Positions 25,719-34,946 are shown, counted from the stretch's first letter. The stretch is DNA of 43,180 nucleotides from CAZKUN01 sp964555935 (GCA_964555935.1 CAZKUN010000052.1:1-43180); one strand, 5' to 3'. A program made the numbers and translations. Notes: generated by a model not told the origin, from the letters alone.

Positions 25719-26774
25719 ATGCTGATGAGAGGCAGGAGTCCTGTTCGGATACTCGACCTTGGTGGATGGCCGGGCGCGCCCGAAGCCGGGCAAGGCGCCG
25801 CTCTGTCCGCGTGTGGGGCGCTGTTCAGTCACTGTATCCTTCGACGGCGGGCGAACGGAATCGGCACTCCCGTGGGCGAGGAATCGATGCTCCGACACCG
25901 CAACCAGTATGCTCCCGTCCTGAGGGCATCCGCCCACAGTGGTTGCTCGGAGACGGCAGAGGTGTGCGAGAGCGAACACGCGAGATGCCTCGACCTTCTC
26001 CACGCGGCAGCGCGCCATCTGGGCGTGGATGCAGGGCTGGAAGCAGACATCTGGACTGATGTGGCTCCCGGCTGCGGGCTGGGAGTATCGGCCGCCACGA
26101 ACAGCGCCGTGGTGGCGGCCTTGGTGGCGATGGCAGGACAGCACTCGCCGCCGCGAGCTGTGGCGCGGCTCGCCCACCTGCTCGAAGATGAAATCGGGGA
26201 CGGCCCGGCCCCGGCACCTGATCATTACGCCTCCGCGGTAGGCGGCATCAGCTTCAGCGAGATCGAGCACGGTCAGGTGAAGGCGGAGAGGCTGTCCCCA
26301 GCGTCTGGGTTCGTTCACGAGCTGGAGGAGCGGCTGGTTCTGGTCAACGTGGGCCAGCCACGCAGCGACGCAGATGTGCGCCGCCGCGCGACGAGGCGGA
26401 TCGCCGCGGGCCACGGCGACGCGGTGCCGGCGGCGGCGGCCCTTCGGGACGCCGCGTGGGCGGGCAAGCACTCGATCCTGCGTGGAGACATGGTGGGGTT
26501 GGCCGACGCGATCAATGCGAACTGGGCGGCTCAGAAGCGCGCGTGCCCCGACGCCACGACGGACGCTATCGAGGCCTGTTTCGACGCTGCAATGTTGGCT
26601 GGTGCGATGGCGGGGAAAGCAAGTGGTGCGGGAGGCGGCGGAACAGCGGTATTCCTGACGCAGCCTGGGGCGGAACTACGGGTCCGCGAGGCCCTCTCGG
26701 GCCTCCCTCGCTGCACGCTGCTGCCCTCGTCCGTTTGCTGCGAGGGTGTTCGAAGTTGGCCTGCGCGCGGGTGA
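25719..26774 (+). CDS. GHMP-family sugar kinase
   Basis: GHMP kinase fold of 351 residues. An N-terminal SPVRILDLGGWPGAP resembles the 'RxPxRxxxxGGxxD' opening of D-glycero-D-manno-heptose-7-phosphate and fucose kinases. The ATP loop is PGCGLGVSAATN (117-128). The C-terminal motif SGAGGGGTAVFL lies around 302-313. It would phosphorylate a sugar or sugar phosphate; the substrate is unproven, and a surface-polysaccharide precursor is plausible beside the 4,6-dehydratase. GGGGCGGAG precedes ATG 25719. It is driven by the promoter at 25651-25678. Its stop is 5 bases from that of the convergent 4,6-dehydratase gene. Confidence 0.83.
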   Translation: MLMRGRSPVRILDLGGWPGAPEAGQGAALSACGALFSHCILRRRANGIGTPVGEESMLRHRNQYAPVLRASAHSGCSETAEVCESEHARCLDLLHAAARHLGVDAGLEADIWTDVAPGCGLGVSAATNSAVVAALVAMAGQHSPPRAVARLAHLLEDEIGDGPAPAPDHYASAVGGISFSEIEHGQVKAERLSPASGFVHELEERLVLVNVGQPRSDADVRRRATRRIAAGHGDAVPAAAALRDAAWAGKHSILRGDMVGLADAINANWAAQKRACPDATTDAIEACFDAAMLAGAMAGKASGAGGGGTAVFLTQPGAELRVREALSGLPRCTLLPSSVCCEGVRSWPARG

Positions 26775-26779
26775 GGGGC

Positions 26780-28699
26780 TTAGGACTTGCTGCTTCTGCG
26801 CTCGGGATCGAGTTCGGGGGCGTTGGCTAGCTCCTGGTCCGCGCGTGGGTGAAGCGAGGCAATGCAGTCAAAAAGCGCCTTCCGAAGGTCATCCTCATCG
26901 CCCTCCGTCGCGATGGCCTTCAACTGGCCGAGGGCCAGATCGACATCGGCGTCCGGGTCGAATGACGGGCCATCGAGTCGGAAGAGATACGACGACACGC
27001 GCTCGAGTTTCTCCCACGGGTTCGTCAGACGCTCGTGGAGCTTCTCGCCAGGAAATAGGCCGATGTATTCGTACTTGCTGGGGTCGTCCGGATCGCCACC
27101 CCAGAGCCGAATGAGTTCGGCCGCCAGGTTCTGGATCAGGACTGGGTCACCCATGTCGAGGAGGTACGTGCCCGCCTCGTGGACGGGATTGCCGGCCTCG
27201 ATGACCAACAGCGCTGCCTCTTCGCAGCTCATGAAGTACCGCGACGCCTCTGGGTGCGTGATCGTGAGCGGCTGACCGGCGCGGAGTTGCTTCTCAAAGA
27301 TACCCAGGACGCTGCCGTTGGTGCCAAGCACGTTGCCGAACCGCACGGATATGATGCGAGTGCTGATGTCAGACTGCACGGCTCGGGCCGCCACGACCTC
27401 GCACATGCGCTTCGTGCCGCCCATCACTGAAGACGGTTCTGCAGCCTTGTCCGTCGAGATCAGGACGAAGCGCTCAACGCCCGTCGCCACCGCGGCCGCC
27501 ACCACCAGTTCCGTCCCAAAGATGTTGTTGCGGACGGCCTCAGTGACGTTCGTCTCCATGAGGTACACGTGTTTGTGCGCGCCTGCATGAAAGACGACGT
27601 CCGGGCGGTGCTGACGGAAGACCGCCTCCGCGACGCCCGGCGATGCGAAGTTGGCGATAACGGGCACGACTTGCAGTTCCGGAGCGTGCCGTCGGAGTTC
27701 TTGGTAGATCTCGTGGATGCGGTTCTCGCCGCGGCCGAAGACGACCAGCTTGCGCGGGTTGAAGCGTACCGCTTGGCGGCAGATTTCGGCTCCGATTGAG
27801 CCTCCGCCGCCCGTCACGAGAACGCACTTGCCTTGCAGGTATTCGCCACACGTGTCGACGGGGAAGTTCGCTGGGTCGCGCGACAAGAGATCGGTGACCT
27901 CGACCTCGCGAAGCTGAGAAAGCGAGACTGGTTCATCCATCGTCTCTAGCCGCGACGGCAGGAGACTGTACGCGACCTCGGCATCCTTGCACAGATCCAC
28001 AATGCGCCGAACCGTTTCGCCTGGCGCCGAAGGGATAGCGATAATCACTTCGTCGACCGTCAGATCGTGGACGAGCGTTCTGACGTCGTCGCCGGTGCCG
28101 AGCACGCGGTGGCGGCGGACCATCATGTTCTGCTTGTGTGGGGCGTCATCGACATAGCCGATAATTTCGAGCACGCCCTCCCGGTCGTGCTCGACTCGGC
28201 GAGCTAGCGCCGCGCCGGCCTCTCCGGCCCCGTAGATCAGGACCCGTCGCTGGGTCCGCGCGCCGGCTCCTCCGCCATTGTGCATGTGCAGGTACTGGCG
28301 GATCATGCGCCACACAAAACGGCTGGCCCCGATGAGGCTCAGCCAGACCAAACCGACCATCGTCATCGCCATCGGTGAAGCGCTCGGAGTCTTGCGCACC
28401 CAGAGCACTAGGCCGGTGATTATCGCCGTGGAGGTCACCGCGCCGACGATCGCCAGGACGGCCTCTGATGACGCGTATTGCCAGACGCGGTTATACAGGC
28501 CGAATGCGTAGAAGATCGCGATTGCGAGCACGAGCACGAAGCCCGCCTGTTGGTAGAACTCTATAACGTCGTTCCTGGGGAAGTTGCCGTCGAACCGGAG
28601 CCAATAGGCGACGAGCACGCCCGCGTTTAACAGGGCGAGGTCGATCAGCGCGAGCAGAACCCTCATCCAGTTCATTCTGGTTTGCGTCATTTCGACCAT
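26780..28699 (-). CDS. Membrane NDP-sugar 4,6-dehydratase (WbpM/CapD/PglF-like)
   Basis: A 639-residue enzyme of polysaccharide or glycan precursor synthesis, converting UDP-HexNAc to the 4-keto-6-deoxy sugar. Four N-terminal membrane helices (~13-33, 52-68, 79-100, 109-126) come first, then a CoA-binding-type Rossmann domain (RVLIYGAGEAG, 152-162), then an extended-SDR catalytic domain. The SDR part shows VLVTGGGGSIGAE (293-305), HAGAHKHVYLME, STDKA (415-419) and MGGTKR (426-431), where Met replaces the usual SDR Tyr as in this family. The start is uncertain: ATG 28699 (weak GAGA) or ATG 28690. The region upstream is AT-rich but I could not settle a promoter. Confidence 0.92.
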   Translation of the reverse strand: MVEMTQTRMNWMRVLLALIDLALLNAGVLVAYWLRFDGNFPRNDVIEFYQQAGFVLVLAIAIFYAFGLYNRVWQYASSEAVLAIVGAVTSTAIITGLVLWVRKTPSASPMAMTMVGLVWLSLIGASRFVWRMIRQYLHMHNGGGAGARTQRRVLIYGAGEAGAALARRVEHDREGVLEIIGYVDDAPHKQNMMVRRHRVLGTGDDVRTLVHDLTVDEVIIAIPSAPGETVRRIVDLCKDAEVAYSLLPSRLETMDEPVSLSQLREVEVTDLLSRDPANFPVDTCGEYLQGKCVLVTGGGGSIGAEICRQAVRFNPRKLVVFGRGENRIHEIYQELRRHAPELQVVPVIANFASPGVAEAVFRQHRPDVVFHAGAHKHVYLMETNVTEAVRNNIFGTELVVAAAVATGVERFVLISTDKAAEPSSVMGGTKRMCEVVAARAVQSDISTRIISVRFGNVLGTNGSVLGIFEKQLRAGQPLTITHPEASRYFMSCEEAALLVIEAGNPVHEAGTYLLDMGDPVLIQNLAAELIRLWGGDPDDPSKYEYIGLFPGEKLHERLTNPWEKLERVSSYLFRLDGPSFDPDADVDLALGQLKAIATEGDEDDLRKALFDCIASLHPRADQELANAPELDPERRSSKS

Positions 28700-28955
28700 T
28701 CCATTCTCGGATCGGAACCAGGGACACAGCCATCCGGCCGGTGCCCGGATACTGCTCGGCCACCCAATCCCTGGGATAAGCGAATAATATATTCTGTGTT
28801 GTTCCGTGTAGGTCCTGCCGCAAGGGCATTCTGTGGCATAGATCACACGCCTCGCGGGGACCTGGCAGATGCCTCAACGTCGCTTCATTTGGCAACCGAT
28901 CGGGTATACTACTCCGAAGGTAGGCTAGGTATCCGTTGTACCGGAGGTGGAGTTC

Positions 28956-29420
28956 ATGACTACCAAGACACTCATCGCGATCGCCGCATGTGCGTTACTG
29001 CTCGTCGCGGCTGCGACGTTCGTCACCGGGCAAGACCCCGATGCTGATCAGGCCACGGCCACCGACGGATTCGGCGTGCAGCTATCAGTCGACAAGGTCA
29101 CGTATGCCGTCGGCGATCCTATCATCCTGACGGTCAGCGTGTTCAATGGGACGGACGAATCGCTCGTCCTGCCCTTCAACAACTCCCAGCGCTACGATTA
29201 CTCCATCGATGACAGCGAGGGCAATCAGGTCTGGCTGTGGTCAGGAGATCGGATGTTCCTGCAGGCGCTCGGCGTGGAAAACTTGGGCCCGGACAAGCCG
29301 TGTCTCCGCTACGAGCAGAGCTTCACGGGGGAGTTGGCGCCTGGCGTCTACACCGTGACGGGTTCTATCACGAGCCGGACAGTCCCATTGTCAGCTAGCA
29401 CGACGATCGTCGTCAAGTAG
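28956..29420 (+). CDS. Secreted BsuPI-domain protein
   Basis: A protein of 154 residues. A Sec signal (IAIAACALLLVAAATFVTG) precedes one BsuPI-type (intracellular proteinase inhibitor-like) beta-sandwich domain, identified by LTVSVFNGTDESLVLPF, QRYDYSIDDSEGNQVWLWS and FLQALG, then a C-terminal beta segment (GVYTVTGSI). Such domains occur in many exported proteins, and inhibitor function is not established for them. GGAGG eight bases before ATG 28956 fixes the start; an in-frame GTG at 28947 lies inside the ribosome site. A TATACT element at 28905-28910 may be its -10, but no convincing -35 is seen. Confidence 0.85.
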   Translation: MTTKTLIAIAACALLLVAAATFVTGQDPDADQATATDGFGVQLSVDKVTYAVGDPIILTVSVFNGTDESLVLPFNNSQRYDYSIDDSEGNQVWLWSGDRMFLQALGVENLGPDKPCLRYEQSFTGELAPGVYTVTGSITSRTVPLSASTTIVVK

Positions 29421-29450
29421 GCCTGAGGTCCTTGGCCTCCCAATCGACAA

Positions 29451-29474
29451 GCCGCATTCGGTAACGAACGCGGC
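29451..29474 (-). terminator. Likely terminator of the M24/sulfatase/enolase operon
   Basis: A 10-bp hairpin with a 4-base loop. On the minus strand its single non-Watson-Crick pair becomes a G-U wobble, while on the plus strand it is an A-C mismatch, so it favours minus-strand function. It is followed on that strand by TTGTCGATT and lies 43 bases past the peptidase stop. Confidence 0.5.
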
Positions 29475-29516
29475 CAGGTACTGAGAGACGCTGGCTGTCA
29501 CGTAATCGCACGGCGA

Positions 29517-30881
29517 TCAGTCGAAGGCGTTCGGCGGGAGGCTCTGCAGCAACCCCTCTTCCTGCATGAGCGCCTCGCAGTCGTCGAGTTCCAGGGGCAC
29601 GAAGCCCGTTAGGTTCTCGATGCCGTCCGGCGTTACCACGACCGTGTCCTCGCACCGGACATACCGTTTCTCCTCATGCACCCACATCTGCGGATCCACT
29701 GTGAAGACCATCCCCGGCTCAAGCGGCAGGTGCTGATACGGGCCGACGTCATGGACTGCCATGCCGACCGGGTGCGAGAGATGCCCGCGGAAGTCCAGCA
29801 TTCGGCGGGCGGCTTCCTCGTAGATCGGCTTCGACCAGCTCTGGCCATCGATCACCGGCACCATTGCCTCCGCCGTCTCCGCGTGGATCTGCTCGACCAG
29901 AACGCCGGGGCGGATTCGCTCGAGCAGGGCCTTGTGGTACTCCACCACGAATCCGTATAGCTCGCGCTGGAGGGCGTCGTATGTTCCGTTGACGGGCCAC
30001 ATGCGGCCGATATCGGAGGTGTACTGGGCGTAGTCCGGCGCCACGTCCATCAGCACGAGGTCGCCATCCTGCAATGGGCAGTTGTTGCGGAAGTAGTGGC
30101 CGTACCAGGCGTTCGTGCCTCCGGCGATGATGGCTCGATAGCCTTCGCCGCGAGCGCCATTGCTCAGATAGATGTACTGCGCGATTGCGCCGAACTGGTA
30201 CTCAATCACGCCAGGCTGCGTCGAACGCATTGCCTCCATCACGGCCAGTCCGGTCAGACGCCCGGCCCGTCGGCACATCTCAGTCTCAAGCTCGCTCTTC
30301 ACTACGCGCATCTCGTCGATGATCGGCGAGAGGTCCCGGACCTCAACGTTCGGGCAGCGGGCGAGCAACAGGCCGATGAACGCCCCCTCGCGCGTCGGAC
30401 GCCCATCCCACGGGTCCGCTGCGATCTTGCGATTCGCGCTGGTGGCGACGTCGCGGCTCATGTTCTTGCCCTCAGCGGGCTTGTGAGGGGTGTAGATCAT
30501 GCGCGCGGAACGCAGGTCTGCCTCCAGGTCTTCCGGGCCACGGACCTCGTCGACGCCGGTGAGCTTCCTCGTCAGGTCGGCCGTCTCCACCGAGAGCACA
30601 TCCCCCTCGCTCGCCGCGTGAGCTGCGTCGTGGTGGGGGAGGTAGAGCACGGTCTTGCGCTCGCGGGCATCCAGCAGCAGGTATGCCTGCGGCACGTCGA
30701 CCCCGCAGAGATAGAAGAACTGGTTCGTCTGGCGGATCGGGTCGAAGCCTCGCGGCGGCGCGGCTCCCTGCAAGACGGCGCACGCCTCATCGCCGATGCG
30801 ATCGAAGACAATGTCGCGTCTCGCGGCAAACTCCTCCGGCGGGAAGTCTGTCTGGTACAGCCTCGCTGCGTCGCTGATCAT
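29517..30881 (-). CDS. M24B metallopeptidase, Xaa-Pro aminopeptidase-like
   Basis: A protein of 454 residues. An AMP_N-type N-domain (~1-175) precedes a pita-bread catalytic domain. Metal ligands by motif are D279 and D290 (MDVAPDYAQYTSDIGR), H370 (SHPVGMAVHD), position 396 in FTVDPQMW and E411 (RCEDT). The fourth position is Asp here, where aminopeptidase P and prolidase have Glu. It would cleave N-terminal X-Pro bonds, but the change leaves activity open. GGAGG sets ATG 30881; the GTG at 30902 is poorer. It is the last gene of a three-gene minus-strand operon, 22 bases after the sulfatase. Confidence 0.88.
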   Translation of the reverse strand: MISDAARLYQTDFPPEEFAARRDIVFDRIGDEACAVLQGAAPPRGFDPIRQTNQFFYLCGVDVPQAYLLLDARERKTVLYLPHHDAAHAASEGDVLSVETADLTRKLTGVDEVRGPEDLEADLRSARMIYTPHKPAEGKNMSRDVATSANRKIAADPWDGRPTREGAFIGLLLARCPNVEVRDLSPIIDEMRVVKSELETEMCRRAGRLTGLAVMEAMRSTQPGVIEYQFGAIAQYIYLSNGARGEGYRAIIAGGTNAWYGHYFRNNCPLQDGDLVLMDVAPDYAQYTSDIGRMWPVNGTYDALQRELYGFVVEYHKALLERIRPGVLVEQIHAETAEAMVPVIDGQSWSKPIYEEAARRMLDFRGHLSHPVGMAVHDVGPYQHLPLEPGMVFTVDPQMWVHEEKRYVRCEDTVVVTPDGIENLTGFVPLELDDCEALMQEEGLLQSLPPNAFD

Positions 30882-30903
30882 CTTCACGTCCTCCGGTGTC
30901 ACA

Positions 30904-32490
30904 CTATGCGTTGCGCAGGCCGGGGTTGGCCTGGTCCCACGGCTCGATGCCGCGAGGCTCCGCCCACGCCTGCCACGTCGCGGCGAGCTTCGTCACTTTC
31001 TCTGGGTGAGCGCATGCCAGGTCGCGCATCTCTGTGCGGTCCGCGTCCATGTCGTAGAGTTCCCAATCGCCCGGAAAGCGTTTCACGAGTTTCCACTTCC
31101 CCTGCTTGAGCGCGCAGTTGCCCTCATGTTCGAAGTAGAGGGCCTCGCGTTCATTCGGCCCATCGTCATGCATGATCGGCATCAACGAGTAGCCCTCCAG
31201 CGGGTGGATCGCGTTCCCGCCACGCTCGGCGGGATACTCGGCGCCGGTTACGTCAAGGAACGTCGCCATGATGTCGGGCAACTGTGCCGGCTGATGTCGC
31301 AACTCGCCTCGCGCGGCGACTCCCTCGGGCCAGTGGGCGATCAGTGGTGTCGCGATGCCACCCTCATGCACCCAGTGCTTGTAGAGCCGGAAGGGCGTGT
31401 TGGAGAGATTTGCCCAGGGGATGCCGTAGCTCTGGTACGTGTCCTGGTGGCCGGGCATGTGGTCGGGCTCGTTTCCGATCTGCACGAGCTTCCCGTCGCG
31501 GGTGCGCATCTGGATGATTGGGTTGCGGTCGGCGTTGCCGAACCAGTGGCTCTCGATCTCCTCGGCGCATCCGCCGTTATCGGCGAGGAAGATGATCAGC
31601 GTGTTGTCGAGTTGGCCTGTCTCCTCGAGCGAATCGATGATCCGCCCGATCCCCTGGTCCATGCGGTCGATCTGCGCCGCGTAGACCTCCATGCGCCGCG
31701 CCTGCCATTCCTTGTCGGGCGCGTCTTCCCACGGTGGCTGGGTGGGGTCGCGGTCGGTGAGCTGCCACTGCCGGTCGATGATGCCCATCTCGACCATCCG
31801 CTCCAGGCGCTCCTCTCGAAGCCGGTCCCAGCCCGCGTCGAAGCGACCGACGTACTTCTCCATGTCCTCGGGCAGCGCGTGTAGCGGCCAGTGCGGCGCC
31901 GTGTAGGCCACGTACGTGAAGAATGGGGTGTCGGGGTCGTTCGCCGCATGCTCCGTAATGTACTCAGCCGCCTGGTCGCTGATTGCGTCGGTAATGTAAT
32001 AGTCGTCGCCGATCTCAGCCGGGTCGTTACCGCGCGTGAGCGTTTTCGGTGCAAAGTAATCCGCGGCGCCGGTGATGATCCCGTAGTAATGGTCAAATCC
32101 GCGTTGCCTGGGCCAACTGTGCTTCGGCCCGTCGGCGGCGATGTGGCGCGTAACGTGCCACTTGCCGCTCATGTACGTCGAGTAGCCGCTGTCTCCGAGC
32201 GCCTCGGCGATCGTCACGCAGCGACCGTTGAGGTCGCCGCGGTACCCGTCCAGGTCCCAATCATCCGTCATGTGCCCGACGCCCGCCTGGTGTGGGTGCA
32301 GGCCTGTCAGCAGCGACGCGCGCGACGGGCAACACCGGGCCGTGTTGTACGCTTGCGTGAATCGGACTCCGCCGCCCGCGAGCCTGTCCAGGTTCGGCGT
32401 CTGGACCTCTCCGCCATAGCATCCAAGGTCGGAGAACCCCATGTCATCGTTCAGGATCAGCACGATGTTTGGTCGTCTGGTCTCGCTCAT
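30904..32490 (-). CDS. Sulfatase, Cys-type (CCPSR), no signal peptide
   Basis: A type I sulfatase of 528 residues beginning directly with the catalytic domain (NIVLILNDDMGF). There is no Sec or Tat signal, so it appears cytoplasmic. The formylglycine site is C53 in ARC53-C54-P-S-R-ASLLTG. Other family blocks are SGKWHVT, APHWPLHA, FLADNGG and a C-terminal GKWKLVKRF. The arylsulfatase A-like CCPSR form and long insert suggest the S1 arylsulfatase branch; the substrate is unknown. GAGGAGA precedes ATG 32490. It lies between the enolase-superfamily gene (12 bases upstream) and the M24 peptidase, suggesting desulfation of an imported sugar acid or conjugate before dehydration. Confidence 0.92.
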   Translation of the reverse strand: MSETRRPNIVLILNDDMGFSDLGCYGGEVQTPNLDRLAGGGVRFTQAYNTARCCPSRASLLTGLHPHQAGVGHMTDDWDLDGYRGDLNGRCVTIAEALGDSGYSTYMSGKWHVTRHIAADGPKHSWPRQRGFDHYYGIITGAADYFAPKTLTRGNDPAEIGDDYYITDAISDQAAEYITEHAANDPDTPFFTYVAYTAPHWPLHALPEDMEKYVGRFDAGWDRLREERLERMVEMGIIDRQWQLTDRDPTQPPWEDAPDKEWQARRMEVYAAQIDRMDQGIGRIIDSLEETGQLDNTLIIFLADNGGCAEEIESHWFGNADRNPIIQMRTRDGKLVQIGNEPDHMPGHQDTYQSYGIPWANLSNTPFRLYKHWVHEGGIATPLIAHWPEGVAARGELRHQPAQLPDIMATFLDVTGAEYPAERGGNAIHPLEGYSLMPIMHDDGPNEREALYFEHEGNCALKQGKWKLVKRFPGDWELYDMDADRTEMRDLACAHPEKVTKLAATWQAWAEPRGIEPWDQANPGLRNA

Positions 32491-32502
32491 GATTCTGTCT
32501 CC

Positions 32503-33633
32503 TCAAACGCCGAATCGTTTGACGGCTTCTGGGTTCAGCGTGACGCTCAGCCCTGGGGCATCAGGGATGGCGACCGTGCCGTCAACCACTGGGAAGCTCT
32601 CGACCGTCAGCGCGTCGCGGATCGGGTGAGGCGTCGAGTCATACTCAAACAGCGGGCCTTCCGCGTATAGCGAGGGAGGGGTCGGCGCGATGGTCGCGGC
32701 AAAGTGGAGCGATGCCGCCAGTCCGATGTTCGTGCCCCATACGTGCGGCATGCAAGGGATGTTGTGCACGTGCGCCATGTCGGCCATGCGCTTGCCCTCG
32801 GTCAGACCGCCTCCGGCACACACGTCTGGCTGGAGAATATCGACGGCCCGCCGCGCGATCAGCTCCCTGGCGCCATAGCGCGTAAACTCCGCCTCGCCGC
32901 CGGCGATGGGGATGTCCAGCGCGGCCCGAAGCTCGCAGTAACCGTCAAGATCCTCCGGCGGAACTGGTTCTTCGAACCACAGCAGTTCTTGCCGCTCCAA
33001 CTCGCGCCCCAGTCGTAGCGCATCATTCACGTTGTACCCGTAGTTGGCGTCAGCCATCAGGCCGATATCCGGGCCAATCCGCTCGCGGACCGCACGCACG
33101 TTCTCGGTGTCAGCCTGAACGCCCATACCGACCTTCATCTTGACATAGCCGAAGCTGGCATCCACGTACCGCCCTGCCTCGTCAGCCAGGCGCTCGGCGA
33201 CGCCCGGTCCCTCGGTGAAGTACATGCCCGTTGCGTAGGCGGTGACCTCGCTTCGGTATGCGCCGCCCATGAGCTTGTGGACCGGCAACCCCAACGCCTT
33301 GCCCTTCAGATCCCAGAGCGCGATATCAACGCCGCTCAGCGCTTGGACGCTGAGACCCTTCTGCCCGTGCTGGCGGAGAAGCTGGTAGAGGTCGGTCCAG
33401 ATCACTTCGGTGTCCATAGGATCGCGACCGACGAGGTGCGGCTCGTAGAGGCCGTCTATGATGGCTTTCGCCGACTCAGGTGGACCGAAGCACTCGCCCA
33501 GCCCCTCCAGCCCATCGTCCGTCCGAATCTGCACGAGAGTGGTCGAGCGCGTCTTCGTCCAGAACTGACTCCAGCCGAATGGCTGGTCGAATTCGGCTCG
33601 CAGAATCGTCGTCCGGATGCTCTCAATCTTCAT
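32503..33633 (-). CDS. Mandelate racemase/muconate lactonizing enzyme family dehydratase
   Basis: An enolase-superfamily barrel of 376 residues. The catalytic KxK is K165-M-K167, metal ligands are D195 (MADAN), E221 (FEEP) and E247 (GGE), and a His that could be the second base is H297 (PHVWGT). The KxK plus His arrangement fits the mandelate-racemase subgroup, which contains many sugar-acid dehydratases. GAGGAGAG precedes ATG 33633. It is the first gene of the operon with the cytosolic sulfatase and M24 peptidase. A sugar-acid substrate is inference from family and context. Confidence 0.9.
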   Translation of the reverse strand: MKIESIRTTILRAEFDQPFGWSQFWTKTRSTTLVQIRTDDGLEGLGECFGPPESAKAIIDGLYEPHLVGRDPMDTEVIWTDLYQLLRQHGQKGLSVQALSGVDIALWDLKGKALGLPVHKLMGGAYRSEVTAYATGMYFTEGPGVAERLADEAGRYVDASFGYVKMKVGMGVQADTENVRAVRERIGPDIGLMADANYGYNVNDALRLGRELERQELLWFEEPVPPEDLDGYCELRAALDIPIAGGEAEFTRYGARELIARRAVDILQPDVCAGGGLTEGKRMADMAHVHNIPCMPHVWGTNIGLAASLHFAATIAPTPPSLYAEGPLFEYDSTPHPIRDALTVESFPVVDGTVAIPDAPGLSVTLNPEAVKRFGV

Positions 33634-33720
33634 GCGCTCGGTCTCTCCTCACATGCGCTTACGAGTGCAGCAGAACCCATTCGCCGCCTCCGCGCGCGAT
33701 GCCTCGTGACGTAGGGCACC

Positions 33721-33749
33721 TTGCGCGAACGGGTGGAGAGTGATATTAA
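33721..33749 (+). promoter_or_regulatory. Possible promoter of histidine kinase gene
   Basis: TTGCGC (33721-33726), a 17-base spacer and TATTAA (33744-33749) about 55 bases before the kinase start, in the divergent gap with the enolase-family gene. The match is only partial. Confidence 0.4.
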
Positions 33750-33803
33750 TGGGCGTCGGATTCGGCGCGGGGCATGATTTGCAGGTCAGGTGGGGGAGCG
33801 CAA

Positions 33804-34922
33804 ATGCCGGACCAGAGTTACATGGCGTACCAGACGGCGGCCATCTATTGGGCGCTGATTCTGTGCTGGTCAGCGATATTGGTCTTCTACTTCCGACAGT
33901 ATCGCCGGCTTCGGAAACTCAACCCACTGATTGGCACGCTGATCGTCGTTATCTTCATCGACGCTGCCCGCACTCTGTTTGAGAGCATCTACTTCGGCGC
34001 CTGGTACACGGCCAACACCGGTCTGATTCCCTACTCCATCCACACGCTGCTCGCCAAACCCCACTTCTGGATCATTCCCAAGCTCATCACGCTGGTGGCG
34101 GCGTTGGTCATCATCGCGTTTGTTGTCAGTCGTTGGTTCCGTGCCGTAGCCGCTGAGACGCAACGGCATATCGACCTCGAGCGCACCAATGCAGAACTCG
34201 TGGAGGCCCACGAGGAGCTGCGCAGGCTTGAGTCGCGTCGCGACAACCTCGTCCACATGATCGCCCATGACATGCGCACGCCGCTGACGGTCATGACGGC
34301 CTCGCTCATCACAGCCGCCGATGACGAGTCTTGCTCGGAGACGACGCGCGAACTCATCGATGACGCGCTGAGCCAGTCCGAGAATCTCGTTTCGATGACG
34401 TCCGACCTGATCGATGTTCGGCGGCTCGAATCAGGTCAGCTCCCGCTGGAGTTCACCTACGTTGATGCCGGAGACGCTCTCGACAGTGTGCTTGGCGTCG
34501 TCCGAGGCATGGCCGGAGAGAAGGACCTTCAACTGGCGGCGGAACCGGCTCGCGACATCATCGCCGTCGCTGATATGCGCGTGGTGGTCCGCGTCCTCAT
34601 CAACCTGGCGCAGAACGCCGTCCGGCACACTCCCTCCGGTGGCAGCATCATGCTCAGCGCGACGCGCGTCGATGTCGAAGGAACGCCGATGGTCCGCTTC
34701 AGCGTCGCTGACACGGGTGAGGGCATGGCCGACCAGATCCGGACGCGGGTGTTCGACCGGTTCTTCCACGCCGCGCGCAACGAGGGCACTGCGATCGCAT
34801 CAACCGGCCTCGGCCTGGCGTTCTGCAAGTTGGCTGTGGAAGCCCACGGCGGAGAGATCTGGGTCGACAGCGAGGTCGGCAAAGGCAGCGCGTTCTTCTT
34901 CACCGTCCGCGCGAAACAATAG
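33804..34922 (+). CDS. Membrane sensor histidine kinase, orphan
   Basis: A protein of 372 residues. Three N-terminal membrane helices (~11-30, 41-62, 88-110) form the sensor part, with no large periplasmic domain. A coiled-coil linker follows, then HisKA with the phospho-acceptor H155 in MIAHDMRTPL and HATPase_c with N box NLAQNAVRHTP, G1 DTGEGM, F box FDRFF and G2 STGLGLAF. GGGGGAG precedes ATG 33804. No response-regulator gene is adjacent, so its partner must lie elsewhere. The signal may be membrane-associated. Confidence 0.92.
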   Translation: MPDQSYMAYQTAAIYWALILCWSAILVFYFRQYRRLRKLNPLIGTLIVVIFIDAARTLFESIYFGAWYTANTGLIPYSIHTLLAKPHFWIIPKLITLVAALVIIAFVVSRWFRAVAAETQRHIDLERTNAELVEAHEELRRLESRRDNLVHMIAHDMRTPLTVMTASLITAADDESCSETTRELIDDALSQSENLVSMTSDLIDVRRLESGQLPLEFTYVDAGDALDSVLGVVRGMAGEKDLQLAAEPARDIIAVADMRVVVRVLINLAQNAVRHTPSGGSIMLSATRVDVEGTPMVRFSVADTGEGMADQIRTRVFDRFFHAARNEGTAIASTGLGLAFCKLAVEAHGGEIWVDSEVGKGSAFFFTVRAKQ

Positions 34923-34946
34923 GGGAGAGGCCAGAGGCCCCTCCCC
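34922..34946. terminator. Hairpin between convergent genes
   Basis: An 11-bp GC-rich stem with one mismatch and a 3-base loop immediately after the kinase stop. It has no T-tract, so factor-independent termination is uncertain. It lies between convergent genes and could serve both. Confidence 0.5.

Noticed and set aside
28790..28830. AT-rich stretch as promoter of the 4,6-dehydratase gene
   Set aside because: Several -10-like hexamers exist on the minus strand but none has a -35 at proper spacing, so no specific promoter was called.
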